Below are positions 28,280-37,083 of a DNA stretch of 64,000 nt, piece by piece. The stretch's first letter is position 1, and the number at the start of each line of letters is the position of its first letter. The notes below the pieces were generated by a model. The model did not search any database. It was given only the letters and a program-made list of their open reading frames with translations, and was not told where the DNA came from. The position numbers and the translations under genes were made by a program. This DNA is from Syntrophobacter fumaroxidans MPOB (GTDB taxonomy: Bacteria; Desulfobacterota; Syntrophobacteria; Syntrophobacterales; Syntrophobacteraceae), in contig NC_008554.1 in the NCBI RefSeq assembly GCF_000014965.1, forward strand, positions 1 through 64,000, written 5' to 3'.

Positions 28280-29437
28280 TCACGATCCGGACCCGCTCAC
28301 TTTGCGCAGAGTCTCCAATACCTGCTCGGGGGGAATAACCGTCCCGCCGGCGTGCCCCACCAGGTACGCCGGAACCCTGCCCGCGGCGCAGCGCTGCACC
28401 TCGAGGTGAATCTGCCCGAGATTGATCTCGACGGTCACAAAACTGCGTACACGCTCCGACAGCTCCCGGATCAACTCCTCGGGAAAGGGCCAGACCGTAA
28501 CGAGCCGGAGCAGCCCCGCCTTGATTCCCGCTTCGCGCGCTTCGTCCACGGCGGCCATGCTGCTTCTCGAGGAAACTCCGTACGAGATGACGGCAATGTC
28601 CGCATCCTCCAGGCGGTAGCGCTCGGTCATGCTGATATCCCGCATGTTGTTCCTGATCTTGGCGGTCAATCGGTCGATCATCTCCACGTGCGCCTCAGCC
28701 GTCATGACCGGGTAACCCCTTTCATCGTGGGTCAAACCGGTCACATGGACGCCGTAGCCTTCACCGGCGACGGCCATGGGCGCGACGCCGCCCGGGCCCG
28801 GCAGAAAGGGCTTGAAGCGGTCTTTTCTGCCCTTGGGCCGAGGCCTGGATCGAAGCTTGATGGCCTGAGCGTCGGGGACCGATACGCGTTCGCTCAGGTG
28901 CCCGACCACCTCGTCGGCCATGATGAGCACGGGGACGCGGTAGGTCTCGCTCAGGTTGAACGCCGTTATGGTCTGGTGGAAGATCTCCTGCGGAGAAGCC
29001 GGCGCAAGCGCGATGATCTCGTAGTGACCGTGCGAACCCCAGCGGGCCTGCATCATGTCCCCCTGCGCCCCGAGCGTGGGCAGGCCCGTGGAAGGACCCG
29101 CCCGTTGGACGTTCACCACCACGCAGGGGGTTTCGGTACAGATTCCCAATCCGAGGTTCTCCATCATCAGGCTGAAGCCGGGACCGGAAGTCGCGGTCAT
29201 GCTCTTCACGCCGGCGTTGGATGCTCCCAGGACCGCAGCCATGGCCGCGATTTCATCCTCCATCTGGATGAACGTCCCGCCGACGTCCGGCAGCCTGGAG
29301 GCCATGTGTTCCGCGATCTCGGTGGCGGGAGTGATCGGGTAGCCGGCGAAAAACCGGCAGCCTGCCGCCAAAGCGCCTTCGGCGCAGGCAATGTCGCCCG
29401 TGAAAAAATGTTCACCCGTCAGTACCGCAGGTTTCAT
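28280..29437 (-). CDS. korA: 2-oxoacid:ferredoxin oxidoreductase, alpha subunit
   Basis: The 385-residue product matches the KorA/VorB-type alpha subunit. Its N-terminal half has GYPITPATEIAEHMA, MEDEIAAMAAVLGASNAG and SGPGFSLMMENLG, which contact TPP and the CoA side. The C-terminal part holds the transketolase-C-like domain (VISYGVSSRSSMAAVD, LVTVWPFPEELI). It forms the catalytic core with KorB. Start 29437 follows GAAGGG. The gene lies 63 bases after korD. Confidence 0.93.
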   Translation of the reverse strand: MKPAVLTGEHFFTGDIACAEGALAAGCRFFAGYPITPATEIAEHMASRLPDVGGTFIQMEDEIAAMAAVLGASNAGVKSMTATSGPGFSLMMENLGLGICTETPCVVVNVQRAGPSTGLPTLGAQGDMMQARWGSHGHYEIIALAPASPQEIFHQTITAFNLSETYRVPVLIMADEVVGHLSERVSVPDAQAIKLRSRPRPKGRKDRFKPFLPGPGGVAPMAVAGEGYGVHVTGLTHDERGYPVMTAEAHVEMIDRLTAKIRNNMRDISMTERYRLEDADIAVISYGVSSRSSMAAVDEAREAGIKAGLLRLVTVWPFPEELIRELSERVRSFVTVEINLGQIHLEVQRCAAGRVPAYLVGHAGGTVIPPEQVLETLRKVSGSGS

Positions 29438-29500
29438 GTTCGAACCCTTCGTGCAGAAGTCAAAATCGGGGTCATGCCGTGAATCCGCGAGCCTCGCCGG

Positions 29501-29782
29501 CTAGAGTTCCGATGGTTTCGGTTCCGCGGGGGCCTCGACGGAATAAATGGCGAAATCGGGGCATATGGTTTCGCAATAATGGCAGTTAACGCAATCCTCC
29601 GGTTTCTTGACGCGGGGCGGATGATAGCCTTTCACATTGTAATGCCTGGCCATTTCCAGCACATCACGAGGGCAGAATTCGATGCAGAAGCCGCAGCCCT
29701 TGCACCGCTCCTCCAGGATGTACACGATTCCCTTCGAAACCTGGATCTGGTCGGTATCCAGCGGAATTCGCCAATATTTCAT
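29501..29782 (-). CDS. korD: 2-oxoacid:ferredoxin oxidoreductase, delta (ferredoxin) subunit
   Basis: This 93-residue protein has two [4Fe-4S] ferredoxin motifs, CKGCGFCIEFCPRDV and CVNCHYCETICPDFA. That is the arrangement of the delta subunit that takes electrons from the Kor core. It is the first gene of the operon. GAGGAC lies nine bases before ATG 29782. The promoter at 29950-29977 gives a leader of about 160 bases. Confidence 0.9.
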   Translation of the reverse strand: MKYWRIPLDTDQIQVSKGIVYILEERCKGCGFCIEFCPRDVLEMARHYNVKGYHPPRVKKPEDCVNCHYCETICPDFAIYSVEAPAEPKPSEL

Positions 29783-30556
29783 GATCGATCGTCCTCATTT
29801 TCGGGGCAAACCCGGATCGGCCGGCGGTCGCGCCCGATGGGCGTCGGGTCCGGTCGCCCGGAAAATGCAGGTTTTCACATTGAAAGCATCGTCTTGAACG
29901 CAACACCCTGTCAGGCGCGCTGGAAGGCTGTTCCCGCGCAAGTTCTGGTATTCTAAAAGATCGATTGAGCAAGTCAAGCGGATTCGATGCCGGCGTGGAT
30001 CAAAAATGTGGCATACAGTGAAATATTTTCCGGGGGTGTCTGAAACTGATCCGGGTTTGACCTCCCGAGGGATGGGAGCCTCCTCGGGAATCTCCGAATC
30101 AATCGGAGAATATTTGAGCCGAAATGCATGCAAAAGCGAATCGATTGGGCGATCAGGTATTTGAAAAACGGGGGGGATGTCACTATTTGCGTGTTTCTTC
30201 TTGCTTCATCGCCTCGATTGGCGAATGGGCTCGGCAGGCCCCGCGCGTTCGTCCCGGGTTTCGCTCCGCAGGGCGGACTCCCTGGTCGGAGAGCGTGCAG
30301 CAGCCGTGGAGGCCGTGACCGTCCCCGGCCGAGCGATCGTCGCCGTGCCGTGGAATGCTTCACGAGGCCGTTGCGGGATGCGGCCGCCGACCGACTTGGC
30401 AATGGCCTCCAATGGCGGGCGGTGTTGGAATCGCTTCCGGCATTTCCCGGCCCGGAATCGGAGGCACACCGGGTCCAAGGCCCGGGGCCATCGGGAGGAA
30501 TGTCCGGCGAGAAATGCCGGCGTCGTTTTCGGGGTGAGCGGGGGAGGGGGTATGCT
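29783..30556. other. Region upstream of the kor-hdr operon
   Basis: This stretch of 774 bases contains the operon promoter (29950-29977) and an AT-richer segment around 29990-30190. The longer open frames on both strands are arginine/proline-rich and look like shadows. A short CTTGAACGCAAC at about 29894-29905 matches one end of the dispersed repeat but has no partner. Confidence 0.45.
29950..29977 (-). promoter_or_regulatory. Promoter of the kor-hdr operon
   Basis: On the minus strand TTGACT (29972-29977), a 16-base spacer and TAGAAT (29950-29955) form a near-consensus sigma-70 promoter. The predicted start is near 29943, about 160 bases before korD. Confidence 0.7.
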
Positions 30557-31330
30557 CTAACAAGGCGCACGCACCCGCCCATCGGCCAGAGTCACGTAGG
30601 CCTTGCGGCTGAACCGATGGATGACGGGGGTGCCGGCCCCATGGCGAACGGCTCTCAGCACGGCTTCCTTGTCCACGGGAACGGTTCCCGCCAGCACCCG
30701 GACGGGCAGGTGGCGGAAGGCATCGGCGACCATGGGTGTGCTCGGTCCCAGCATGACGACCTTCACTTCGGGGGCAATGCGGCCGAGAATCTCTTCCGTG
30801 GTGTGATTCAAAATGGAAGTCGAGGTGAGCAGCAGGACTTCCGCCCATCCGTCCAATTTCCCGTAAAAGCTGTCCCGATCTCCAATGCCCTGAAAGTCGT
30901 CCAGGGCTTCCACCAACGCTCCACGATCCCTGAAAAGCTTCATGAGAGGCCGGAAGAAGCCCACCATCGCGACTCGGGTTCCCGAGCCGATGCCAAACGA
31001 ATCCATCCAGAGACGATCCGTTGAGTCCTCCGGAAATCCGCTCGCATCGTGGTAGTTCATGGCGTTGACGCAGGCGAGTCCCATACTGCGTCGCAAGGCA
31101 TCGGGGCTCCTGATTTCCTCCAGCAATTCGATGGCCCGTTCGCCCTCGTAATCCCGGTAATTCCTGTTCATCCTGCAACAATGCGTATCCTCCGCATAGG
31201 TGTAGGCAATCCCCATCCCGCCATCGTCGGTGATCACGGCCGTGTAGCTCAATCCCACGCAAAGACATGCGATTTTCGTCTTTTGCGCCTTCTCATGAAA
31301 GTGATCGTAGAGATTCCGTATCAGTTGCAT
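30557..31330 (-). CDS. DUF4213/DUF364 family protein
   Basis: The 257-residue product begins with a DUF4213-like domain (IACLCVGLSYTAVITDDGGMG, about residues 18-110). It continues with a DUF364 domain (VAMVGFFRPLM, LLLTSTSILNHTTEEIL, VVMLGPSTPM). Proteins of this type are proposed to chelate heavy metals and often sit near metal-cofactor genes, but their biochemistry is not settled. Start 31330 has GGAGGGC eight bases away. The gene is isolated between two long gene-free stretches. Confidence 0.8.
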   Translation of the reverse strand: MQLIRNLYDHFHEKAQKTKIACLCVGLSYTAVITDDGGMGIAYTYAEDTHCCRMNRNYRDYEGERAIELLEEIRSPDALRRSMGLACVNAMNYHDASGFPEDSTDRLWMDSFGIGSGTRVAMVGFFRPLMKLFRDRGALVEALDDFQGIGDRDSFYGKLDGWAEVLLLTSTSILNHTTEEILGRIAPEVKVVMLGPSTPMVADAFRHLPVRVLAGTVPVDKEAVLRAVRHGAGTPVIHRFSRKAYVTLADGRVRAPC

Positions 31331-31849
31331 CGAGTAAGCCCTCCGTCGTCATCGAAAACTCGGCAAACGCATGGAGCACCCCGGCGCCGGCGAAATGCCC
31401 GGAGTCCCGCGCGCAACGGCAACGCGCTCATTGCTCCCCATGGTCGAAGATGCGCCCGGTCGCGGGAGCCGGGCCGTTCCTGCGACACATGTCGGCCAGG
31501 ATCCGGAAGCGATCGCCCGAGACCGCGCGGGTACCGGCTTCTTCCTGCGCCGTAGTTCTTTTGTTCCCGTTTCTGCCCTCCCGGACCGGGCGCCCTCCGA
31601 AGTCGCCATGGGCCGTCATGATGCATGCCGTCAAGAGGGTTCCGGAGTGTCCGCGCCAGTCGTCTCGGGTTCTGAGCCGTACAAAATGTCGTGTATATCG
31701 AACAAACTACTCTTTTATCATCGCGGAATCAAGCGGGGAAAGCGTGATCGCATCGGAAGACGGACGAGAGCCTTCCGCAGGAAGGCCGTACGGGGTGCGG
31801 ACGTCCCCTGCGTGGTTTCTTCTTCACCCTGGGGGGGGGCGAGAAGCAG

Positions 31850-31871
31850 TGAGCCCGCGGCGGCGGGCTCA
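31850..31871. other. Perfect GC-rich hairpin
   Basis: TGAGCCCGC (31850-31858) pairs with GCGGGCTCA (31863-31871) around GGCG. No T-run follows on either strand and no gene ends here. Its role is unknown; it may be another repeat remnant. Confidence 0.5.
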
Positions 31872-31909
31872 TCGCTTCGTTCATCCAATGGAAACCGTTT
31901 CATGACGAG

Positions 31910-32200
31910 GGCGTTAAGGATCGCACATCAACCGCCCGGCGGGAGGTGAAGCGGGGATGGGCCCTCCCCTTGTACAGACCGATGAGCCGGTCAGACTTAG
32001 CGGGAAATGACGCGGGCGGGGATAACCCCGCCCTTTGCTACAGACCGATGTGGAACACTCCAGGTCCGCTTGAGGCCGAATGCGAATAAACCCCGCTCCT
32101 ACAGCCCGATGTGCCGGTCAGACGTTGCCCGATGATCCGGTCAGACGTAGCAAGGGGAGGGCTTTATGCCCTCCCGCCCGGTGTTACGGACTTGAACGAA
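31910..32200 (+). repeat. Dispersed multi-hairpin repeat (copy B), compound
   Basis: At 291 bp this is the largest copy. Degenerate ends are GGCGTTAAGGAT (31910-31921) and CGGACTTGAACGAA (32187-32200). Inside, the GACCGATG...CCGGTCAGAC unit occurs three times in varied form and the GCGGGCGGGGATAACCCCGCCC hairpin once. It ends with GGGAGGGCTTTATGCCCTCCC. It looks like two or three copies merged by tandem duplication or nested insertion. Confidence 0.75.
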
Positions 32201-32283
32201 CCCGGTACCAGGGGGTCGAGCGGGCGCGTTCGCACGGGAACGGTCCCGCGGCGGACCGCGGCCCCGTGCCCGGCAAGCCGTCA

Positions 32284-34755
32284 TCAGGCTCCGCAGCCGG
32301 AGCAGCCGCCCTCCTCCTCGGAGGACTTTCTGCCGTTGTCGGAGTCCTTTCCGAAGGTCTTGACGATCTCCGCAATCTCTCTGAGGCGGTCATCGACCTT
32401 GCGGAACAGGGTGCCCTCGGGGTAGGTTCCGTCCGGCTGCAGTTTGCCGGCTTTCATTCCCGTGAGGAGCTCGATCCCTTCCTCGATGGTCGAAACCGGC
32501 CAGATATGGAACTTGCCTTCCTTGGCGGCATCGATCACTTCCTGGTCGAGCATCAGGTTGCGGACATTCTTGGACGGGATCATGACGCCCTGTTTTCCGG
32601 TCAATCCCTTGTGTTTGCAGATGTCGAAGAATCCCTTGACCTTGTGGTTCACCCCGCCGATGGGCTGAATCTCGCCTTTCTGGCTCACCGACCCGGTGAC
32701 GGCGATTCCCTGCTTGATGGGGACGTCGGCAATGGCGCTCAGGAGCACGTACAGCTCGGTGCTCGACGCGCTGTCGCCGTCCACCATGCCGTAGCTCTGC
32801 TCGAAACACAGGGACGCGTTGAGCGAGATCGGCTTGTTGTGGGCGAAGCGGTCTTTGAGGATGCTGCTCAGGATGATGAGGCCCTTGGTGTGGGTCGGCC
32901 CGCTCATCTTGGATTCCCGATCGATGGAAATCATGCCCTCGCGGCCCACCGACACCGAACACGTGATGCGGTTCGGCCTTCCGAACACGTGATCCCCCGC
33001 CATGAGCACGGAAAGGCCGTTCACCTGGCCGACCTTGCCGCCCGTGGTTTCCACCCAGAAGATGTCCTTGAGCATCATCTCCTTCATGCGCTCCTCGATG
33101 AGGTTGGAGCGGTAGATCCGTTTCTTGATCGCCTGCTCCACATGCTCGCGCTTGACGAATTCGCAGTCCTCGATCCCGGCGAAGTAATTGGCTTCCTTGA
33201 GCAGATCGCCGATGGTGCCGAACTCCAAAGTGAGCTTGTCGCGGTCTTCCGTGAGCTCCACGCTGTATTCGAGCACGCGGGATACGCCGGTCCGGTCGAG
33301 ATGGCGCAGTTTGTGGTCCTCGCAATAGCGGCTGATCATCCCGGCGCACTGGAGGAGCTTGTCCTCGCTGCGGTCCATCTGATCGTCCATATGGGCCTTG
33401 ACCTTGAACAGCTTCTGGAAGCGGTCATCGTAGGTGTAGAGCAACTGGTAGATGTACGGGTCGCCGGTGAGGACGATCTTGACGTTGAGCGGGATGGGCT
33501 CCGGGCGAATGGTGCGGGTGCTGAAAATACCGTACAGTTCGCCCAGATCCTCGATCCGGACCTCACCGTCCCGGAGCGCCCGTTTGAGGGCCTCGTAGGT
33601 GACGAACCACTTCAACAGGTCCAGCGCCTTCATGACGAGATACCCGCCATTGGCCTTGTGAAGCGCTCCCGCCTTGATCATGGTATGGTCGGTGAACAGC
33701 GCTCCGAACCACGCCTGCCGTTCGATGGACCCGAAAATGTTCGGGTAAGCGGGGTTGGATTCGATGACCACGGGAGCGCCTTCCGTTTCCGAATTGTCGA
33801 TGAGGACATTCACGTCGTACTTGCGCATGGCGGTTTCCCGCGTGGGCATCGGGAAAGGTGTGCCGGGCTGTCCCTGCTGCTGGGCCGCTTCGGGTTTCTT
33901 CTTGAAATCCTCGATGTTTTCGAGGATGTCTTCCTGGACCATCTTCAGGTATTCGAGTACCTGTTCGTCGTCCTTGTACGTTTCCTCGTAGGTATCCATG
34001 AGCTGGCCGACGACGAAGAGCGCGATCTCATTGTCCAATTTCGTGTGTTTATCCTTGAATTCGGCTTCGGCCTCGCGGATGTGCTTGATCGCCTCTTTCA
34101 TCTTTTCGTGGAGCTCGTCGCTCTTTTCCCGCAGCACCAACCGCTCTTCCTCGCCCAGGTGCCGCAAATCCTCCTGGGTCATGGGTTCCCCTTCCTTATT
34201 GGCGGGGATGATCACCATTCCGACCTGGGAGAACTGCAGAATGAACCCCTGGTCCTTTGCCTGCTGCGAGAGCTCATCGATGATTTCCCGGCGCTGCTTC
34301 TCAAAGGCCTGGTGCACCTCGCTTTCCTTGGCCCGGTAATCGTCGCTGTCGAAAACTTCGGGGATTTTGGCCTGCAGCGTATCGATGAACTCATTCATGT
34401 CTTTCTTGAGCGCCTTGCCCCGACCGGGCGTCACCTTGAGACACTTGGGTTTGTCCTGCTCCTTGAAATTGAAGACATAACACCAGTCGGGGGGCGTCGG
34501 TTCCTTGCGCGCCCGTTCCTCGATGAACGATTTCGCCATGAACGTCAGACCGGCCTTGGCGGGCCCCGCGATGAAGATGTTGTAGCCGCTCGTCTTCATG
34601 CCCATACCGAACTGTATGGCGTCGATGGCCCTTTCCTGCCCCACCACCCGGTCTCCCGGAGCCTCCAGGGAAGCGGTCGTCTCAAAGGGAAGTGTTTCCG
34701 GTTCGATGTATGCTCTCAATTCTTTCACTGAAAGTTCCGGGAATTTTCTTGCCAT
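32284..34755 (-). CDS. Lon-type ATP-dependent protease (AAA_32 + Lon C-terminal domain)
   Basis: This 823-residue protein belongs to the Lon-related family that has an AAA_32-type ATPase core and a C-terminal Lon protease domain. The N-terminal P-loop is degenerate (IAGPAKAGLTFMA). A long charged coiled-coil region covers about residues 130-285. The protease domain has the catalytic serine in DGDSASS (Ser662), with the lysine expected in the NHKVKG stretch. It presumably degrades damaged or regulatory proteins in the cytoplasm. The C-terminus ends GGCSGCGA, an unusual Cys pair. Start 34755 was chosen over the longer frame because AGGAGGG precedes it and MARKFPELSVKELR looks like the true N-terminus. 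Confidence 0.87.
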   Translation of the reverse strand: MARKFPELSVKELRAYIEPETLPFETTASLEAPGDRVVGQERAIDAIQFGMGMKTSGYNIFIAGPAKAGLTFMAKSFIEERARKEPTPPDWCYVFNFKEQDKPKCLKVTPGRGKALKKDMNEFIDTLQAKIPEVFDSDDYRAKESEVHQAFEKQRREIIDELSQQAKDQGFILQFSQVGMVIIPANKEGEPMTQEDLRHLGEEERLVLREKSDELHEKMKEAIKHIREAEAEFKDKHTKLDNEIALFVVGQLMDTYEETYKDDEQVLEYLKMVQEDILENIEDFKKKPEAAQQQGQPGTPFPMPTRETAMRKYDVNVLIDNSETEGAPVVIESNPAYPNIFGSIERQAWFGALFTDHTMIKAGALHKANGGYLVMKALDLLKWFVTYEALKRALRDGEVRIEDLGELYGIFSTRTIRPEPIPLNVKIVLTGDPYIYQLLYTYDDRFQKLFKVKAHMDDQMDRSEDKLLQCAGMISRYCEDHKLRHLDRTGVSRVLEYSVELTEDRDKLTLEFGTIGDLLKEANYFAGIEDCEFVKREHVEQAIKKRIYRSNLIEERMKEMMLKDIFWVETTGGKVGQVNGLSVLMAGDHVFGRPNRITCSVSVGREGMISIDRESKMSGPTHTKGLIILSSILKDRFAHNKPISLNASLCFEQSYGMVDGDSASSTELYVLLSAIADVPIKQGIAVTGSVSQKGEIQPIGGVNHKVKGFFDICKHKGLTGKQGVMIPSKNVRNLMLDQEVIDAAKEGKFHIWPVSTIEEGIELLTGMKAGKLQPDGTYPEGTLFRKVDDRLREIAEIVKTFGKDSDNGRKSSEEEGGCSGCGA

Positions 34756-34934
34756 AGTGTGTTTCCCTCCTGATTGTATGCATATGCCTGTCGTCGTCGG
34801 CCCGTTTTCGGCAATCGGAAACGCCGCGAACCGCCTCCAACGTCTCATTCCATATCATGCAAAAGCATCCGACAACGTCCCGCGACGCTGCCGGGCCGCA
34901 AGCCGGTCGCCGGCGCGGCGAATGTTGCGCTCCT

Positions 34935-35171
34935 TCAGCTGAGCACGTCCAGTTTCACTTTCTTCTTCGTGCTCGAAGCCGCCGTCTGAATCACTGTCCG
35001 AATAGCGTTGATCGTGTTGCCGTTCTTGCCGATGATCCGACCGAGGTCCTCGGTGGAGATCTTCAATTCCAGTATCACCGTGTCGTCTTCTTCCCGTTCC
35101 GTAAGAACCACTTCCCGCGGGTGATCCGCAAGCGATGTGACCAGATATTCAACGAGATCTTTAAATGCCAC
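34935..35171 (-). CDS. khpA: KH-domain RNA-binding protein (KhpA type)
   Basis: This 78-residue protein consists of a single KH domain with the invariant loop GRIIGKNG and the flanking ELKISTEDL strand. KhpA-type proteins bind RNA, often with KhpB, and influence translation and cell division. It usually lies in the rpsP-rimM-trmD cluster, but here it sits between a Lon-type protease gene and an MTH1187-type gene. Length is typical. Confidence 0.88.
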   Translation of the reverse strand: MAFKDLVEYLVTSLADHPREVVLTEREEDDTVILELKISTEDLGRIIGKNGNTINAIRTVIQTAASSTKKKVKLDVLS

Positions 35172-35198
35172 AGCCCCCTCCGTGGTGGGTCGATTGTT

Positions 35199-35504
35199 TT
35201 ATCGATCGGTCAACTTGTCCATGACGGATCGAATCTTCTGCTCGGGAGTGCCCTTCCGATCTCTGCGATCGTCAATCCGGATCTGCGTCAGCACCCGAGT
35301 CACCTCTGGACCGAAACAGCTCTCATGCATTCGCTTCAGAACCGGCAGGATTTCATCGAGATCCCCCGACACGATCGTGCCCATTGCCGTCAGTTCATAC
35401 TGAAGCGAGCTTTCCTTGAGCACTTTGAGGACCTTTGCCACGTGCGTGCTAAGGCTCGTGCCCGGCACCCCGATCGGAACGATGCTGACCTCAACCACCG
35501 CCAT
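35199..35504 (-). CDS. MTH1187/YkoF-type thiamine-binding family protein
   Basis: The 101-residue product matches the DUF77/MTH1187 family (VEVSIVPIGVPGTSLSTHVA at the N-terminus, YELTAMGTIVSGDLDE in the middle). Family members form ferredoxin-like tetramers, and some bind thiamine or related ligands. No thiamine gene is adjacent, so the ligand is unknown here. It lies 27 bases upstream of khpA on the same strand. Confidence 0.8.
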   Translation of the reverse strand: MAVVEVSIVPIGVPGTSLSTHVAKVLKVLKESSLQYELTAMGTIVSGDLDEILPVLKRMHESCFGPEVTRVLTQIRIDDRRDRKGTPEQKIRSVMDKLTDR

Positions 35505-35567
35505 CTTCGATCACTCCCTCATCACGATATGGTCAACCAAAGCCGTTCGGCCCCTCGAAGAGGACCG

Positions 35568-36401
35568 CTACGACAAGACGGGCCACGCGGTTCCGCAGGC
35601 CGTCATCACCCTCATCAGACCGGACAGGCTCTCGGGAAGATGTTCTTCCAGGTGGGGTTCGAGAGTCAAGAGAGGAGTCAGGTTCCTGGCCTTCAGGAAA
35701 TCGAACAGGAGCGCAAAATCGATGCTCCCGCGCCCCACCGGCAGGTGAGCATCCCGGCTCCCGTCGTTATCGTGCACGTGAATCTCCCTGAGAACGTGCC
35801 ACAAGGCTTCCAGCCATACCGAGAGGGCAGTCCCGGAAAAGCTGTGCTGGTGTCCGACATCCAGGCAGAAGCCGAAAAACGGTGAATCGATCCTCCCGAA
35901 CAGTTCCAGGTGCAGCTCCGGGTCCCTTTCCCAGACGTTTTCCAGCAGCAGCGGGATGTTCAGCCCTTCGGCGCGTTTCACCAACGGCTCCCAGATGGCC
36001 ATGCTGTTGTCCAGCCAGGCGCGCCGGTGCCCGCGATGATGCCGTGGGTCGAACCCCGTGTGCAGGACCACCTGGACCGGGCGAAAAATGTCCAGCGTTT
36101 CAAACAGTTGCTGAAACCGCGAAACCGAAACCTTGCGAATCAAAGGATCGACGCTGCCCGTGCTCAGGTCCCAGAAAGGCCCGTGCAGGCTGATGCGGCA
36201 GTTCCTCCCGTGAAGCTTCCCGGCGACGGCACTCAGTTCTTTCCCCGACATCCGGTCCAGCTCCACCGCCTCGAAGCCCAGCTCCACGTTGAGCCGGTAA
36301 TGCAGAATCATCTCCAGGTATTTCGGCAGGAGCTTGATCGGCATGTTGATGTGAACCTGCCTGAGGAGGGTCTGCATGGCGTCGCTGAAATATGGTTTCA
36401 T
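35568..36401 (-). CDS. Sugar phosphate isomerase/epimerase-like TIM-barrel protein
   Basis: The 277-residue product has the xylose isomerase/AP endonuclease family 2 pattern. Metal-ligand candidates run along the barrel: ISLHGPFWDLS, VVLHTGFDPRHH, LLLENVWERD, FCLDVGHQHSF, IHVHDNDGSRDAH and LTLEPHLEEH. The Glu/His/Asp set for a divalent metal centre appears complete. The substrate cannot be told from sequence; members act on sugars, inositols or nucleic acid. ATG 36401 with AGGGG upstream was preferred to a TTG at 36419. A promoter candidate lies at 36430-36461. Confidence 0.78.
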   Translation of the reverse strand: MKPYFSDAMQTLLRQVHINMPIKLLPKYLEMILHYRLNVELGFEAVELDRMSGKELSAVAGKLHGRNCRISLHGPFWDLSTGSVDPLIRKVSVSRFQQLFETLDIFRPVQVVLHTGFDPRHHRGHRRAWLDNSMAIWEPLVKRAEGLNIPLLLENVWERDPELHLELFGRIDSPFFGFCLDVGHQHSFSGTALSVWLEALWHVLREIHVHDNDGSRDAHLPVGRGSIDFALLFDFLKARNLTPLLTLEPHLEEHLPESLSGLMRVMTACGTAWPVLS

Positions 36402-37083
36402 TTTCCCCTGATTGACCAAAATTTACGTGTATATACTCACCATCTCCATGAGGCGTGTCAATACGACGGACTCTTTTTGTTTACTTCATTTGTCGCCCAC
36501 GCTCCATCGAAAAAACCGGGGAAACGAGCCCCGAAGGCACCGATGCGCGAATTCCCGTCATGGAATGGCTGGGGTCCTGTATAGAAGGCCACATCCTCGT
36601 TGTCAATGCAAGTCCGATCGTGCGCTTCCATTTTGCGGGTTTTGCCGATTCCGGCCCGCGGTGATGGCGCATGGCGGAAAACGAGCGGTGCCGCCGGGTG
36701 CCTTCCTTGCGGGAATGGGCCGGCGAACGGCACCGCGAAGATACCGGTTGCACGGGATGCAACTTTGTTGCATCATGGGCTGCCCGGCGCGATGCGGCCG
36801 CGATTCGCTTCCGTCAGGGAGGGCGGCGCGGTGGCACAGCGGTGGACGGCGCTGCATGCGATTCGGCTTGGCGCCTTTCCTTCCGATGGGCGGAGAATTC
36901 ATGCCCGTGGTCGGAGATTGCGCCTTTCGCGCTGACGGGCGGGGAATTTGCCTGCTGAGCAGGCCGAAGGGCGGAAGACGGCCGTTTCACGGGCGGGCAG
37001 GATATTCGGATTCTGGTGGAAGGAGAAGAACTTTGTTCCAACGCCGTTGCAAGGGGGCACTCGGCAAATTCCGGAGGGAGACC
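36402..37083. other. Region between the TIM-barrel gene and the ZnuA-like gene
   Basis: This stretch of 682 bases has no credible gene. On the minus strand a promoter candidate (TGTCAA complement at 36456-36461 and an AT-rich -10 at 36430-36438) faces the TIM-barrel gene. At 36748-36774 there is a cluster of inverted repeats of GTTGCA/TGCAAC, described as a separate site. Confidence 0.5.
36748..36774. promoter_or_regulatory. Nested GTTGCA/TGCAAC inverted repeats, possible metal-regulator operator
   Basis: The half-site GTTGCA occurs twice and its complement TGCAAC once, in the order GTTGCA-cggga-TGCAAC-ttt-GTTGCA. GATGCAAC (36756-36763) and GTTGCATC (36767-36774) form a perfect 8-bp palindrome with a 3-base centre. 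It lies about 310 bases before the ZnuA-like start, next to a Fur-family regulator gene. Binding by that regulator is inference. Confidence 0.4.

Larger units (their letters stand above)
31331..32283. other. Gene-free region with a hairpin and compound repeat copy B
   Basis: This stretch of 953 bases upstream of the DUF364 gene and beyond the Lon-type gene shows no credible gene. It holds a perfect 9-bp hairpin TGAGCCCGC-GGCG-GCGGGCTCA (31850-31871) next to a run of nine G, and the large repeat copy B (31910-32200). Confidence 0.5.

Noticed and set aside
29894-29905. CTTGAACGCAAC resembling one end of the dispersed repeat
   Set aside because: No partner end or internal hairpins nearby; probably chance or a tiny remnant.
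32080-34731. 883-codon plus-strand open frame opposite the Lon-type gene
   Set aside because: Mirror of a well-supported protease gene; no recognisable domain.
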